From Nonomuraea helvata (GTDB lineage Bacteria > Actinomycetota > Actinomycetes > Streptosporangiales > Streptosporangiaceae), in the NCBI RefSeq assembly GCF_039535785.1, contig NZ_BAAAXV010000008.1:558001-622000 (forward strand): 64,000 nt of DNA, written 5' to 3'. Of this stretch, positions 25,354 through 32,992 are shown piece after piece. Within the stretch, counting starts at the first letter, position 1; each line of letters opens with the position of its first letter. Under the pieces are notes generated by a model. The model was not told the origin of the DNA, made no database searches, and worked only from the letters and a program-made list of their open reading frames with translations. A program made the translations under genes and the position numbers.

Positions 25354-26627
25354 CTGCGCGACCCTCCCTGGACGGGCGCTCGCAGTGTCTTGCGGACGGT
25401 GCGGCGGATCGCGCGCGTCTTCACCGCCGGACGCGACTGCCTGATCCGCCAGGCACGCGCCAGCTCCTCGGGGATCCGGAACGCCGCCTGCCCGTCGGAG
25501 TGGCGGTCGATCAGGGCGATCACGAGCTGCCGCCCAACCCGGCGCACCAGCCAGCGCACCACGCCGTCGACCGGCCCGGCCAGCCTGGAATGCCGGTGCG
25601 CCGCGCGCGCCACCGTGAACAGCCCCGTGAACCACCAGGCCGGCTTCGGCACGCCCAGGAGCTCGGGAACGCGGTCGGCGCCGTACCTGGCGTCGCGGAA
25701 GACCCAGTGCACCAGGCTGCGCGGCAGCTTGCGCCACCCCAGGTGCATGAACCCCTCCATCTCCTCGAGCAGCCTGGCCATCAGCCGGCGGCCCTCGTCG
25801 CTGGACTCGTACAGGCGGCCCAGGCGTTCGCTGACCGGCTCGACGTCGTCGAGCGTGAGAGGTCTGTCGCGGCAGGCCTCCACACCCATGAGGTGGCCGA
25901 ACACACTCCATGTGTAGAGGTGGGCCGCGCGCTGCTCGTCGGAGAGCGTCACGCCCATGCTCTCCAGAGCCTCCCACGTCACCACGGAGAAGTCGAAGAT
26001 GGTGGCGAGCAGGAGCTCCTGATTGACCGGCGGGCCGAACCGCGCGGTGTCCCAGTGGCCGGCGAAGCGCTCGTTGACCAGCGCGCGCACGAACGAGTGG
26101 AGGATCCGCAGCCCGATCGCCGTGGTGTGGCCGGGACGGCCGGGCTCCAGGCTGTTGACGGCCTTCAGCCCCATCACGTCGACCAGCATCTGCCCGGTCT
26201 CGGCCACCCGGCGGGTGAGGCCGTGCGTGGCCAGCCGCGAGACGCCGGCCAGCACCTTGGCGCTGGACACCTCGACGTACGCCATCGGCAGGCACTTGCA
26301 GAACAGCGCGGCCGCCTGGTAGAGCCCGTAGTCGGCGAACACGGCCTGCCCCTTGGCCAGCAGCTCGCGGTCGTCGCCCCACTCGGGCAGGTCCGCGGCG
26401 AAGTCGATGGCCGCGAAGATCTCCGAGGCGGGCGGCTCGCCCGAGGGCGCCCTGGCCTCCTGCTTGGCCGCCGACAGCTCCTGGACCACCGCCTTCACCA
26501 GCTCGAGCGGCCCCGTGCCCGCGGGCTGGTCGTCGAGATAGCCGGCCACCACCTTGTCGATGTCCGGGTCGGCCTGCTGCCTCAGCTGCCGGAACCTCTC
26601 CTCCGGCCAGCGGTCATGATCGTTCAT
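25350..26627 (-). CDS. MpaB/DUF2236-family oxygenase-like protein
   Basis: 425 residues, all helical by eye, no signal peptide. Landmarks of the MpaB/latex-clearing protein (DUF2236) family include 'FADYGLYQAAALFCKCLPMAY', 'RVAETGQML', 'RILHSFVRALV' with the probable heme His, and 'GPPVNQELLLATIFDFS' followed by 'HLYTWSVFGHLMGV'. Members bind b-type heme and cleave double bonds (rubber oxygenase Lcp, MpaB); many bacterial homologues are uncharacterised. The C-terminal 80 residues are basic. It starts 23 bases after the Crp-family gene and overlaps the cyclase start by 4 bases, so all three are one operon. Substrate and physiological role are unknown. Confidence 0.82.
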   Translation of the reverse strand: MNDHDRWPEERFRQLRQQADPDIDKVVAGYLDDQPAGTGPLELVKAVVQELSAAKQEARAPSGEPPASEIFAAIDFAADLPEWGDDRELLAKGQAVFADYGLYQAAALFCKCLPMAYVEVSSAKVLAGVSRLATHGLTRRVAETGQMLVDVMGLKAVNSLEPGRPGHTTAIGLRILHSFVRALVNERFAGHWDTARFGPPVNQELLLATIFDFSVVTWEALESMGVTLSDEQRAAHLYTWSVFGHLMGVEACRDRPLTLDDVEPVSERLGRLYESSDEGRRLMARLLEEMEGFMHLGWRKLPRSLVHWVFRDARYGADRVPELLGVPKPAWWFTGLFTVARAAHRHSRLAGPVDGVVRWLVRRVGRQLVIALIDRHSDGQAAFRIPEELARAWRIRQSRPAVKTRAIRRTVRKTLRAPVQGGSRR

Positions 26628-26650
26628 CTACCCCGTACTCCAGATCTCGG

Positions 26651-27352
26651 TCAGAGGCCACCCCGTTTCCGCAGGGCGGCGACATCCAGCAGCGTGATCG
26701 TGCGGCCTTCGACGGCGATGAGGCGCCTCGCGACGAGGGACTGCAGCGCCCGGTTGACCGCCGGCCGCGACGCGCCGATCAGCGCGGCGAGGTCGGACTG
26801 GGTGATCCCGGGCAGGTCCACCACCCCGTCGGCCTGGCCGTGCTTGTCGGCCAGTTGCAGCAGCAGCTTGGCCAGCCGCCCGCCCAGGTCGAGGAAGGCC
26901 AGGTCGGCCGCCTGGTCGGTGAGCCTGCGCACCATGTGGCCGAGCATGCGCAGGAACTCGTCGGCCAGCGCCGGATGCTCCCGCATGAGCTCCAGCAGCC
27001 GCGCCCTGGGCAGCACGAACGCCCACGCGGGGCGCACCGTCACGATCGACGCCGAGCGCGGCGAGCCGTCCAGCAGGGCCATCTCGCCGAAGGTGTCGCC
27101 GCGGCCGAGCATGTTGAGCACGATCTCGTCGCCGTGCTCGGTCGTGAACACCACCTTCACCAGGCCGTCCAGCAGCACGTAGAAGGACTCTCCCGGGTCC
27201 CCCTGGTGGCAGATGATCTGCCCCGACCGGTAGCGCCTCGACAGCCCCGCCCGCGCCGTGGTCTCGATGCCGCTCTCTCCGAGTACGCGGAACAGCGGGA
27301 TCTCCGCCAGCACGGCGGCGACCGGCTGGATGTCGCGTGGAAACCCGCTCAT
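26651..27352 (-). CDS. Crp/Fnr-family transcriptional regulator
   Basis: 233 residues. The cyclic nucleotide-binding domain contains a good phosphate-binding cassette 'FGEMALLDGSPRSAS' (residues 88-102), with the Arg99-Ser100 pair that binds the cyclic phosphate in true CRP proteins. A long dimerisation helix follows, and then an HTH_Crp domain with 'TQSDLAALIGASRPAVNRALQ'. No FNR cysteine cluster is seen. It heads the operon with the MpaB-like and cyclase-AAA genes, a rare direct pairing of a cyclic-nucleotide receptor and a cyclase-like protein. A -10 box lies 6 bases before the ATG, so it looks leaderless. Confidence 0.92.
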   Translation of the reverse strand: MSGFPRDIQPVAAVLAEIPLFRVLGESGIETTARAGLSRRYRSGQIICHQGDPGESFYVLLDGLVKVVFTTEHGDEIVLNMLGRGDTFGEMALLDGSPRSASIVTVRPAWAFVLPRARLLELMREHPALADEFLRMLGHMVRRLTDQAADLAFLDLGGRLAKLLLQLADKHGQADGVVDLPGITQSDLAALIGASRPAVNRALQSLVARRLIAVEGRTITLLDVAALRKRGGL

Positions 27353-27358
27353 GCGAGA

Positions 27359-27364
27359 ACTTTA
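27359..27364 (-). promoter_or_regulatory. -10 box of a leaderless Crp-operon transcript
   Basis: Read on the minus strand, TAAAGT occupies 27364-27359 and ends 6 bases before the ATG at 27352. No ribosome binding site is present. The 182-base gap to the divergent sigma factor at 27535 holds promoters for both. Confidence 0.55.
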
Positions 27365-27534
27365 GGCCGCATCCCGCGCAGGGACAGCCGGCGACAAGCG
27401 ATCTCCCAGGTGTGATGCGGAACACATCTGGACTGTCACGCACAAGACAGCTCCAAGCGATCACTCGGCGCACCGTAGGGGTGCCGGCCGGTAATGGCGA
27501 CCCCCCGAACACCCGGCCAGGCAGGGAGATCGAC

Positions 27535-28107
27535 ATGTACGTGGACACCATCGAACGGCCCGACACGGCAACCCTGGTCTCGGCCGCGCAGGACGGCGAC
27601 GCCGAGGCGTGGGAGCGGCTGGTCGAGGAGTTCAGCCCCATGCTCAAGGCACGCATCCGCCGGTTCAGGCTCAGCCACGAGGACTCCCAGGACGTGCTCC
27701 AGACGACCTGGCTGCTGGCCTGGCAGAACCTCAGGAGCGTGGAGGACGGCCAGCGCATGGCGGGCTGGCTGGCCACGATCGCCTTCCGCGAGTGCCTCAA
27801 GCTCAGCAAGCGGACCAAGGAGATCTGCACCCCCGACCTCGACACGCTGGGCAGCACCGACGACGTGGACAGGGAGCTGGCCAGGATCTGGCTGGCCGGC
27901 ACGCTGGCCGAGCTCGTCGAGGAGCTGCCGGCAGCGCAGCGGGTCCTGTTCAGGGCGCTCACGGAAACCTCCGAGCCGCACTACGTGGACGTGGCACGCA
28001 GGCTGGGCAGGCCGGTAGGGAGCATCGGGCCCACCCGAGCCCGCTGTTTCGCGAAGCTACGCGGCCTCCTTCAGGCCCGCGAGATCACCCGCGACTTCCT
28101 GGACTGA
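27535..28107 (+). CDS. Sigma-70-family (ECF-like) RNA polymerase sigma factor
   Basis: 190 residues. Region 2 starts 'AWERLVEEFSPMLKARIRRFRLSHEDSQDVLQTTWLLAWQNL', resembling the 'DAEDVVQEVFLRAW' element of ECF sigmas. Region 4 contains 'ELPAAQRVLFRALTE' and an HTH with 'VDVARRLGRPVGSIGPTRARCFAKLR'. There is no C-terminal sensor domain and no adjacent obvious anti-sigma factor. The ATG at 27535 follows GGGAG by 6 bases. It is divergent from the Crp operon and convergent (10 bases apart) with the unknown gene ending at 28118. The arrangement suggests that it directs one or both neighbours, which is inference. Confidence 0.9.
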   Translation: MYVDTIERPDTATLVSAAQDGDAEAWERLVEEFSPMLKARIRRFRLSHEDSQDVLQTTWLLAWQNLRSVEDGQRMAGWLATIAFRECLKLSKRTKEICTPDLDTLGSTDDVDRELARIWLAGTLAELVEELPAAQRVLFRALTETSEPHYVDVARRLGRPVGSIGPTRARCFAKLRGLLQAREITRDFLD

Positions 28108-28117
28108 CTCACTTCGC

Positions 28118-29368
28118 TCACTTCGCCGACGGGTCAAGCTGGATCGCCTCCAGGAACGGCTCGAAGTCGAAGTGCGCCATCTCGTACGCGTCCGGGTCGG
28201 ACTCCGCCGGGTAGCGGTAGACCCTGCGGCCGCCCCGGGCGAGCATGCCGCTGACGGCCTGGGGGACCAGCCCGCGCCGCATCTCCTCGGCGAGGCCGTC
28301 GGCGACGTCCTTGGCGAAGGGCACGTCGTAGAGCGCGGCGACGTGCTGGTAGACGCGGAAATAGCTGACGATGAAGCGCATGCGGTCGGGATAGGAGACC
28401 CAGTCGGTCACCCCGGCCGTGGACGCCTCCTGGTCCTCGGTGATGAACGCCTCGGCGAGCTTGCGCACCTTCTCGTTCTGGATCGGCGCCCAGACCTTCG
28501 CCATGTCCACCCCCGCCGGCGCCGTGAGCGGCCTGCCGACCTTGACGTCGCTGAGCGGCGTCTTCACGGCGAACAGGTGGCGGGTGTAGAGCGAGGACCA
28601 CTGCTTCTCCAGCCAGCGCGTCAGCCACGGCTGGTCCTCGTGCCGCGCCGCGTACAGGCGGAAGCGGGGGAAGGGCCGCCGGGTGACCAGCGAGCGCAGC
28701 GACCGCCACGACACCCGTGTCAGCCACCTGACCGGCCGGTAGAGCACCAGCTCCAGGGCCTTCTGCGCGCGGGCCTGCTCGTAGGCCGACAGCGCGATGC
28801 TGGCGCCGAACATGAGCTCGGCCCGCGCCTCCGGGTCGGTGGCCTGCCTGGCCTCGACCAGGAGCTGCGCGGCGTCCTTCAGGTAGCGGTCGTCGGCCTC
28901 GGCCAGCAGTTCGGTCAGGAACTCCGGCGGGGTCGGCGTCAGGTCCGACTCCGGGCTCACCCTGAGGTAGCGGTCGGGGGAGTCGTTCCACAGGTTGACG
29001 GCCAGACTCGCGGTCTCCAGGAAGATGGCCCGGTTGGCCAGCGCGAGCCCGAGCTGGTAGCTGGGGCCGAGCAGGGTGAGCAGCACCGCCCTGAACACCC
29101 GCTTGAAGCGGTGGGGCACCCGCATCTTCCTGCTGAAGTCCATGATGAACGGCGAGTCGGGGCCCAGGTCGAGGCTCTCTCCGACGGCCTTGGAGGTCCA
29201 GGTGGCGTAGCAGTACCAGTTGTTCGCGTCCTTGCCCAGGTGCTGGGCGAGGTCCCCCGCGACGCGGTGGTAGCTGTAGGCGATGACCATCGCCTCAAGA
29301 GCCGGGCTCCGGTCCTTGTACGCGGCGATGCGCAGGACGTCGTCCGCGGTCATCGTAGTGTCGGCCAT
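28118..29368 (-). CDS. Conserved protein of unknown function near the MpaB/cyclase operon
   Basis: 416 residues, predicted mostly helical, no signal peptide. I do not recognise a named domain. Notable stretches are 'NNWYCYATWTSKAVGESL' near the N-terminus (an NW.x.FA.WAS-type motif that I have seen in bacterial proteins of unknown role), 'ANRAIFLETASLAVNLW' and 'AYEQARAQKALELVLYRPVRWL'. Conserved aromatic and His residues (for example 'AYSYHRVAG') could bind a cofactor. The ATG at 29368 follows GGGAGACC. It converges with the sigma factor gene and lies next to the MpaB operon, so it may belong to the same system. An MpaB relationship was considered and not supported. Confidence 0.75.
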   Translation of the reverse strand: MADTTMTADDVLRIAAYKDRSPALEAMVIAYSYHRVAGDLAQHLGKDANNWYCYATWTSKAVGESLDLGPDSPFIMDFSRKMRVPHRFKRVFRAVLLTLLGPSYQLGLALANRAIFLETASLAVNLWNDSPDRYLRVSPESDLTPTPPEFLTELLAEADDRYLKDAAQLLVEARQATDPEARAELMFGASIALSAYEQARAQKALELVLYRPVRWLTRVSWRSLRSLVTRRPFPRFRLYAARHEDQPWLTRWLEKQWSSLYTRHLFAVKTPLSDVKVGRPLTAPAGVDMAKVWAPIQNEKVRKLAEAFITEDQEASTAGVTDWVSYPDRMRFIVSYFRVYQHVAALYDVPFAKDVADGLAEEMRRGLVPQAVSGMLARGGRRVYRYPAESDPDAYEMAHFDFEPFLEAIQLDPSAK

Positions 29369-29533
29369 GGGGTCTCCCGTTGGTTCGCCTCGAGGAGTTA
29401 GAGCGTCTCCAGCGGCGTCAGATACGTCCGGCGGCCCGCCTTTCCCCCGTGGCCGCCACGCCAGGAGCGTAGAAGGCCCGACTTGCGACGGGCTTGCAGG
29501 TCGCCGAGCGGCAGCAGGCGCCGCCCCGGACGG

Positions 29534-29562
29534 GCCGCCCCGGACGGGCCGCCCGGGGCGGC
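29534..29562. terminator. GC-rich hairpin terminator
   Basis: GCCGCCCCGG (29534-29543) and CCGGGGCGGC (29553-29562) form a perfect 10-base stem with a 9-base loop. It lies 5 bases past the stop of the leftward gene at 29568. The same stretch contains two direct copies of CCCCGGACGGGCCG. Confidence 0.65.
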
Positions 29563-29567
29563 GCGCG

Positions 29568-29987
29568 TCACTCCTTGACCACGATCTTGCTCAGCACCAC
29601 GAACCCGCCGAGCGCCCCCGCGGTGCCGGCGGCGGTCGTGGTGGTGAGGTTGACCACCAGGTCATAGATGCCGGGAGCGAGCTGACCGCGCATGGGGACG
29701 GACGCGGTGTACCGGCCCGAGCCGGGGGTGAAGGTCAGTTCCACAGGAGATGAGGGATGCCTCGACTCGCCACCTCCCACCAGGTCGGCGATGATCTCCA
29801 CATTCCAGCGGCCCGACAGCCAGTCGACGAGCTCGCCGGTGACCTCCCAGTTCACGTCCACGGTCCAACCCTCGGTGCTGCAGACGACGTTCGTGGGTTG
29901 AGCGCCGGGGTCGACAACCTGGCTGTGGAGAACGCCGGCTAACTGCTCGGCCGTTACCTTCATCACCTGGAATTCTCCGGTAGCCAT
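29568..29987 (-). CDS. Hypothetical beta-rich small protein
   Basis: 139 residues, no signal peptide or membrane helix, and rich in Val/Thr strands with few charged helices. It begins 'MATGEFQVMKVTAEQLAG' and ends 'GGFVVLSKIVVKE'. Middle stretches such as 'DVNWEVTGELVDWLSGRWNVEII' and 'GQLAPGIYDLVVNLTT' look like a beta-sandwich (immunoglobulin-like) fold. The ATG at 29987 follows AAGGAG with 6 bases of spacing, a strong ribosome binding site, and codon usage is typical, so it is a real gene. It is monocistronic with a good terminator. I do not recognise the family and assign no function. Confidence 0.75.
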   Translation of the reverse strand: MATGEFQVMKVTAEQLAGVLHSQVVDPGAQPTNVVCSTEGWTVDVNWEVTGELVDWLSGRWNVEIIADLVGGGESRHPSSPVELTFTPGSGRYTASVPMRGQLAPGIYDLVVNLTTTTAAGTAGALGGFVVLSKIVVKE

Positions 29988-30107
29988 TCCGATCTCCTTG
30001 TGCGGTGGGAACGTCGTCCCCGTGTGAAGGAGCAGAGCGGCGACGGAGGCGCCGAAATACGCGTCCGTGTTGTCAATGGATGACGGGTATGGAGAGTGCT
30101 GGGGCCG

Positions 30108-31274
30108 TCACCTTTCCCTGATGCGCACCATGTCGGAGGTGAGCTCGGCGACCCCGCCGACGCCCATCAGCTGAAGGGTGCGTACGAGCTCGGCGTGGAG
30201 CAGGTCGAGCACCCGGCGCACGCCGAGCTCGCCGCCGGCCATCAGCCCGTAGAGGTAGGCGCGGCCCACGAAGCAGGCCCTCGCGCCCAGCGCGACCGCC
30301 GCGGCCACGTCGGCCCCGCTCCGCACGCCGCCGTCCAGGAAGACCTCCGTGCGGTCGCCCACGGCGGCCACCACGTGGGGCAGCAGCTCCAGCGGCGTCG
30401 GGGCGCGGTCGAGCTGCCGCCCGCCGTGGTTGGACACGACGACGCCGTCCACCCCCACGGCCGCCAGCTCCTTGGCGTCGTCCACCCGCTGCACCCCTTT
30501 GACCAGCAGCCGCCCCAGCCACGCCGACCGGATCCACTCCAGGTCGGCGACGGTCACGGAGGGGTCGAACATCAGGTTCGTGATCCCGGCCAGGTCGTCG
30601 GGCGCCCCGTTCACGGTGGCGAACCTGAGCGGCTCGCTGGTGAGGAAGTCGAACCACCACGCCGGATGCCGCACCGCCTGCAGCACGCTGCGCCAGCGCA
30701 GCGCGGGCGGGACCGTCAGCCCGTGCCGCACGTCACGCAGCCGCGCCCCGGCGACCGGCACGTCCACGGTCACCACGAGCACGTCCATGCCCGCCTCCCG
30801 CGCCAGGGAGAGCGTCTCCAGCGTGCGGGCGCGGTCGCGGACCACGTACAGCTGGAACCAGTTCCATCCGCCGGGCGCCGCGGCGGCCACGCCGGCGGCG
30901 GTCGTGGTGCCCATGGTGGACAGCGTGTACGGCACGCCCGCCCGCTCGGCCGCCCGCGCCACGGCCCGCTCGCCCTCGCGGTGCATCATCCTGGTGAAGC
31001 CGGTGGGCCCCAGCACGAGCGGCATCGCGATCCGCCGGCCCAGGATCTCGACGGCGGTCGGGGCCGCGGCGACGTCGCGCAGGACCCGCGGGCTGAACTC
31101 CACCCGGTCGAACGCCTCCACCGCCCTGGCCATCGAGCGCTCGCCCTCGGCCGCGCCGTCCACGTAGTCGAACACCATGCGCGGGGCGCGCCTCCTGGCC
31201 AGCAGCCGGAGGTCGGCGACGTCGGCGGCGTCCGCCACCCGCCGCGCCCTGGAGAGCCGGGGCCGCGCAGGCAT
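30108..31274 (-). CDS. FMN-dependent alpha-hydroxyacid dehydrogenase/oxidase (second paralogue)
   Basis: 388 residues, FMN-dependent L-alpha-hydroxyacid family. Visible motifs are 'FDYVDGAAEGE', 'PLVLGPTGFTRM', 'LVVTVDVPVAG', 'LVKGVQRVDDA' (FMN Lys), 'SNHGGRQLD' (catalytic His), 'FLDGGVRSGADV' and 'VGRAYLYGL'. It is longer than the copy at 15626 and has the loop-4 insertion region seen in lactate or mandelate dehydrogenases. The ATG at 31274 follows GAGGG by 5 bases. It probably oxidises lactate or a related hydroxyacid to the ketoacid. It stands alone, divergent from the HD-type gene at 31364. Confidence 0.9.
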   Translation of the reverse strand: MPARPRLSRARRVADAADVADLRLLARRRAPRMVFDYVDGAAEGERSMARAVEAFDRVEFSPRVLRDVAAAPTAVEILGRRIAMPLVLGPTGFTRMMHREGERAVARAAERAGVPYTLSTMGTTTAAGVAAAAPGGWNWFQLYVVRDRARTLETLSLAREAGMDVLVVTVDVPVAGARLRDVRHGLTVPPALRWRSVLQAVRHPAWWFDFLTSEPLRFATVNGAPDDLAGITNLMFDPSVTVADLEWIRSAWLGRLLVKGVQRVDDAKELAAVGVDGVVVSNHGGRQLDRAPTPLELLPHVVAAVGDRTEVFLDGGVRSGADVAAAVALGARACFVGRAYLYGLMAGGELGVRRVLDLLHAELVRTLQLMGVGGVAELTSDMVRIRER

Positions 31275-31363
31275 GACGGCCCTCAGCTCCCGCCATCGGG
31301 GCAGGCGCCGGGGCTCCCGCTGGTTCGGCTCGATACCCAGGACGCTATCAAAGGTACGGTGGG

Positions 31364-31996
31364 GTGGTGATCGACGACTGGACCGCGCTGGCGGGGGAGT
31401 CGCCCGCCTCCCTGGCCACGGGGGCGGAGCTGATCGCCCGCTGGTCGGAGCCGCACCGCCGCTACCACACCCTCGACCACCTCGCCGCGGTGCTCGCCGC
31501 GATCTCCCCGCTCGCCGCTCTCGCGGAGGACCCCGCCGCGGTACGCCTCGCCGCCTGGTTCCACGACGCCGTCTACGACGGGCGGCCCGGCCGGGACGAG
31601 GAGCGCAGCGCCCAGCTCGCCCAGTCACGCCTGCCCGCGTGCGGGGTGCCCGTCTCGCGGGTGGCCGAGGTCGCGCGGCTCGTACGTCTCACCGCCGCCC
31701 ACGACACGCTCGCCGCCGGGGACCGCAACGGCGCCGTCCTGTGCGACGCCGACCTGGCCGTGCTCGGCCGGCCCGGCTATGACGAGTACGCCGCGAGGAT
31801 CCGGCAGGAGTACGCCCACGTGCCCGACGACCTGTTCAGGAAGGGACGGGCCGAGGTGCTGCGCCGGCTGCTGGCCGTACCGCGCCTCTACCGGACCGGA
31901 CGCGCGCGCGAGCTGTGGGAGGAGCGGGCACGGGCGAACATGTCACGGGAGCTGGCGGCGCTTGCGGCGGCGCAGGCCGGAGGCGACCAGCCGTAG
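31364..31996 (+). CDS. HD-type metal-dependent phosphohydrolase-like protein
   Basis: About 210 residues. The sequence has 'RRYHTLDHLAAVLA' followed by 'AAWFHDAVYDG' (the HD pair) and later 'CDADLAVLGRPGYDEYA'. This pattern is seen in small actinobacterial proteins annotated as predicted metal-dependent HD superfamily phosphohydrolases. A TACGGT box at 31355-31360 and the absence of a ribosome binding site suggest a leaderless transcript, starting at the GTG at 31364 or the one directly after at 31367. Its last 54 bases overlap the 3' end of the opposite-strand DUF4031 gene, a tail-to-tail overlap. The substrate is unknown. Confidence 0.8.
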   Translation: MVIDDWTALAGESPASLATGAELIARWSEPHRRYHTLDHLAAVLAAISPLAALAEDPAAVRLAAWFHDAVYDGRPGRDEERSAQLAQSRLPACGVPVSRVAEVARLVRLTAAHDTLAAGDRNGAVLCDADLAVLGRPGYDEYAARIRQEYAHVPDDLFRKGRAEVLRRLLAVPRLYRTGRARELWEERARANMSRELAALAAAQAGGDQP

Positions 31997-32215
31997 CAGC
32001 AGCTCACGCGAGCTGACCGCCTCCGCCCCCAGCTCCACCGCACGGGCGTGCACGGTCTCCGGCACGTCGTAGTGATCGCGGTCGAACGCCCGCTCAGGCA
32101 CCCCGAGCCGCGAGGCGAAGTCGTGCAGCTCCGCCAGCGAGCTGTCGCTGACCAGATGCGACCACATCAGGCCACGCGGCCCGGGCCAGTTGGGCGGATC
32201 GATGAGAACGGTCAC
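31943..32215 (-). CDS. DUF4031 domain protein
   Basis: 90 residues beginning 'MTVLIDPPNWPGPRGLMWSHLVSD', with 'ELHDFASRLGVPERAFDRDHYDVPE' following. This is the complete DUF4031 domain, a short family of unknown function found across actinobacteria and proteobacteria. The conserved Asp, His and Arg residues suggest a possible enzyme active site. The ATG at 32215 is the natural family start. The C-terminus overlaps the HD-type gene on the other strand by 54 bases. It lies 9 bases after the stop of the HAD gene on the same strand, so the two may be co-transcribed with the HAD gene first. Confidence 0.85.
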   Translation of the reverse strand: MTVLIDPPNWPGPRGLMWSHLVSDSSLAELHDFASRLGVPERAFDRDHYDVPETVHARAVELGAEAVSSRELLLRLVASGLRRRKRRQLP

Positions 32216-32224
32216 GACCCAAGG

Positions 32225-32974
32225 TTAGACGGGCGGGACCTTGCCCCTGATCATCAGCTCGGCCAGGTCGGACACCACGACCTCGGCGCCCGCCGCGCGC
32301 AGCTCGGCCGCGGCGGCGCCTTCCCTGGCCACCGCGACGACCAGCCCGAACGCGCCCTTCCTGCCCGCCTCCACGCCGGGCAGCGCCGCGTCCACCACCG
32401 CGACCCTGGCCGCGGGCAGCGCCAGGCGGCGCGCCGCCTCCAGGAAGAGCGCGGGGTCGGGCTTGCCCGGCAGGTTCATCAGCGCCGCGTCGTTGCCGTC
32501 CACCAGCAGGTCGAACAGGCGCATCACGCCGGCCGACGTGACCAGCTTGCGGCCGTGCAGGCTGGCGGAGACCGCCGCGGTACGGGCGCCGCGCTGACGC
32601 AGCTCGTGCAGGAGCGCCACCGTGGACGGGAATGCGGCCACGCCGTACTTCTCCACCTGACCCATGAAGATCTCGTCCTTGGCCAGGCCGAGCCCGTGCA
32701 CGGTCGCCGCGCCCGGCTCGTCCTCCGGCGAGCCTTCGGGCAGCGTGATGCCGCGTGCCCCGAGGAAGGCGCGGATGCCGTCCAGGCGCGGGCGGCCGTC
32801 CACGTGGCGCAGATAGTCGTAGCGGATGTCGAACGGCTCTGAGCGGCCGCGCAGGAAAGCGTCGAAGACGTGCTTCCAGGCGGCCGCGTGCCCCCGAGCG
32901 GTGTCGGTGACAACGCCGTCGGTGTCGAACACGACGGCGTTGATCGAGGTCAGATCGATGACAGGCTCGTTCAC
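32225..32974 (-). CDS. HAD-family hydrolase, beta-phosphoglucomutase-like
   Basis: 249 residues. Motif I 'VVFDTDGVVTDTA' has the nucleophile Asp and the second Asp; motif II is 'TAAVSAS', motif III is 'GKPDPALFLEAA' with the Lys, and motif IV 'VAVVDAALPGVEAG' keeps one Asp but not the usual ED pair. The cap insertion after motif I contains 'YDYLRHVDGRPRLDG', as in the beta-phosphoglucomutase subfamily that accompanies trehalose or maltose phosphorylases. No phosphorylase is present here, so it may be a sugar-phosphate phosphatase instead. It lies between DUF4031 (9 bases downstream) and the P450 (18 bases upstream), all on one strand. Confidence 0.88.
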   Translation of the reverse strand: MNEPVIDLTSINAVVFDTDGVVTDTARGHAAAWKHVFDAFLRGRSEPFDIRYDYLRHVDGRPRLDGIRAFLGARGITLPEGSPEDEPGAATVHGLGLAKDEIFMGQVEKYGVAAFPSTVALLHELRQRGARTAAVSASLHGRKLVTSAGVMRLFDLLVDGNDAALMNLPGKPDPALFLEAARRLALPAARVAVVDAALPGVEAGRKGAFGLVVAVAREGAAAAELRAAGAEVVVSDLAELMIRGKVPPV

Positions 32975-32992
32975 ATTGCGAACGTAGCCTCT

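Noticed and set aside
22312..25917. A 1201-codon rightward ORF opposite the cyclase-AAA gene
   Set aside because: Long antisense frames are expected at this GC content. The protein is low-complexity, rich in Arg, Gln, Gly and Val, without any family motif, while the opposite frame has clear cyclase, P-loop and Walker B motifs.
28118..29368. Second MpaB/DUF2236 protein
   Set aside because: It lacks the PVN...T..F and H.W...G landmarks and the His region seen in the 25350-26627 protein, so it is left as unknown.
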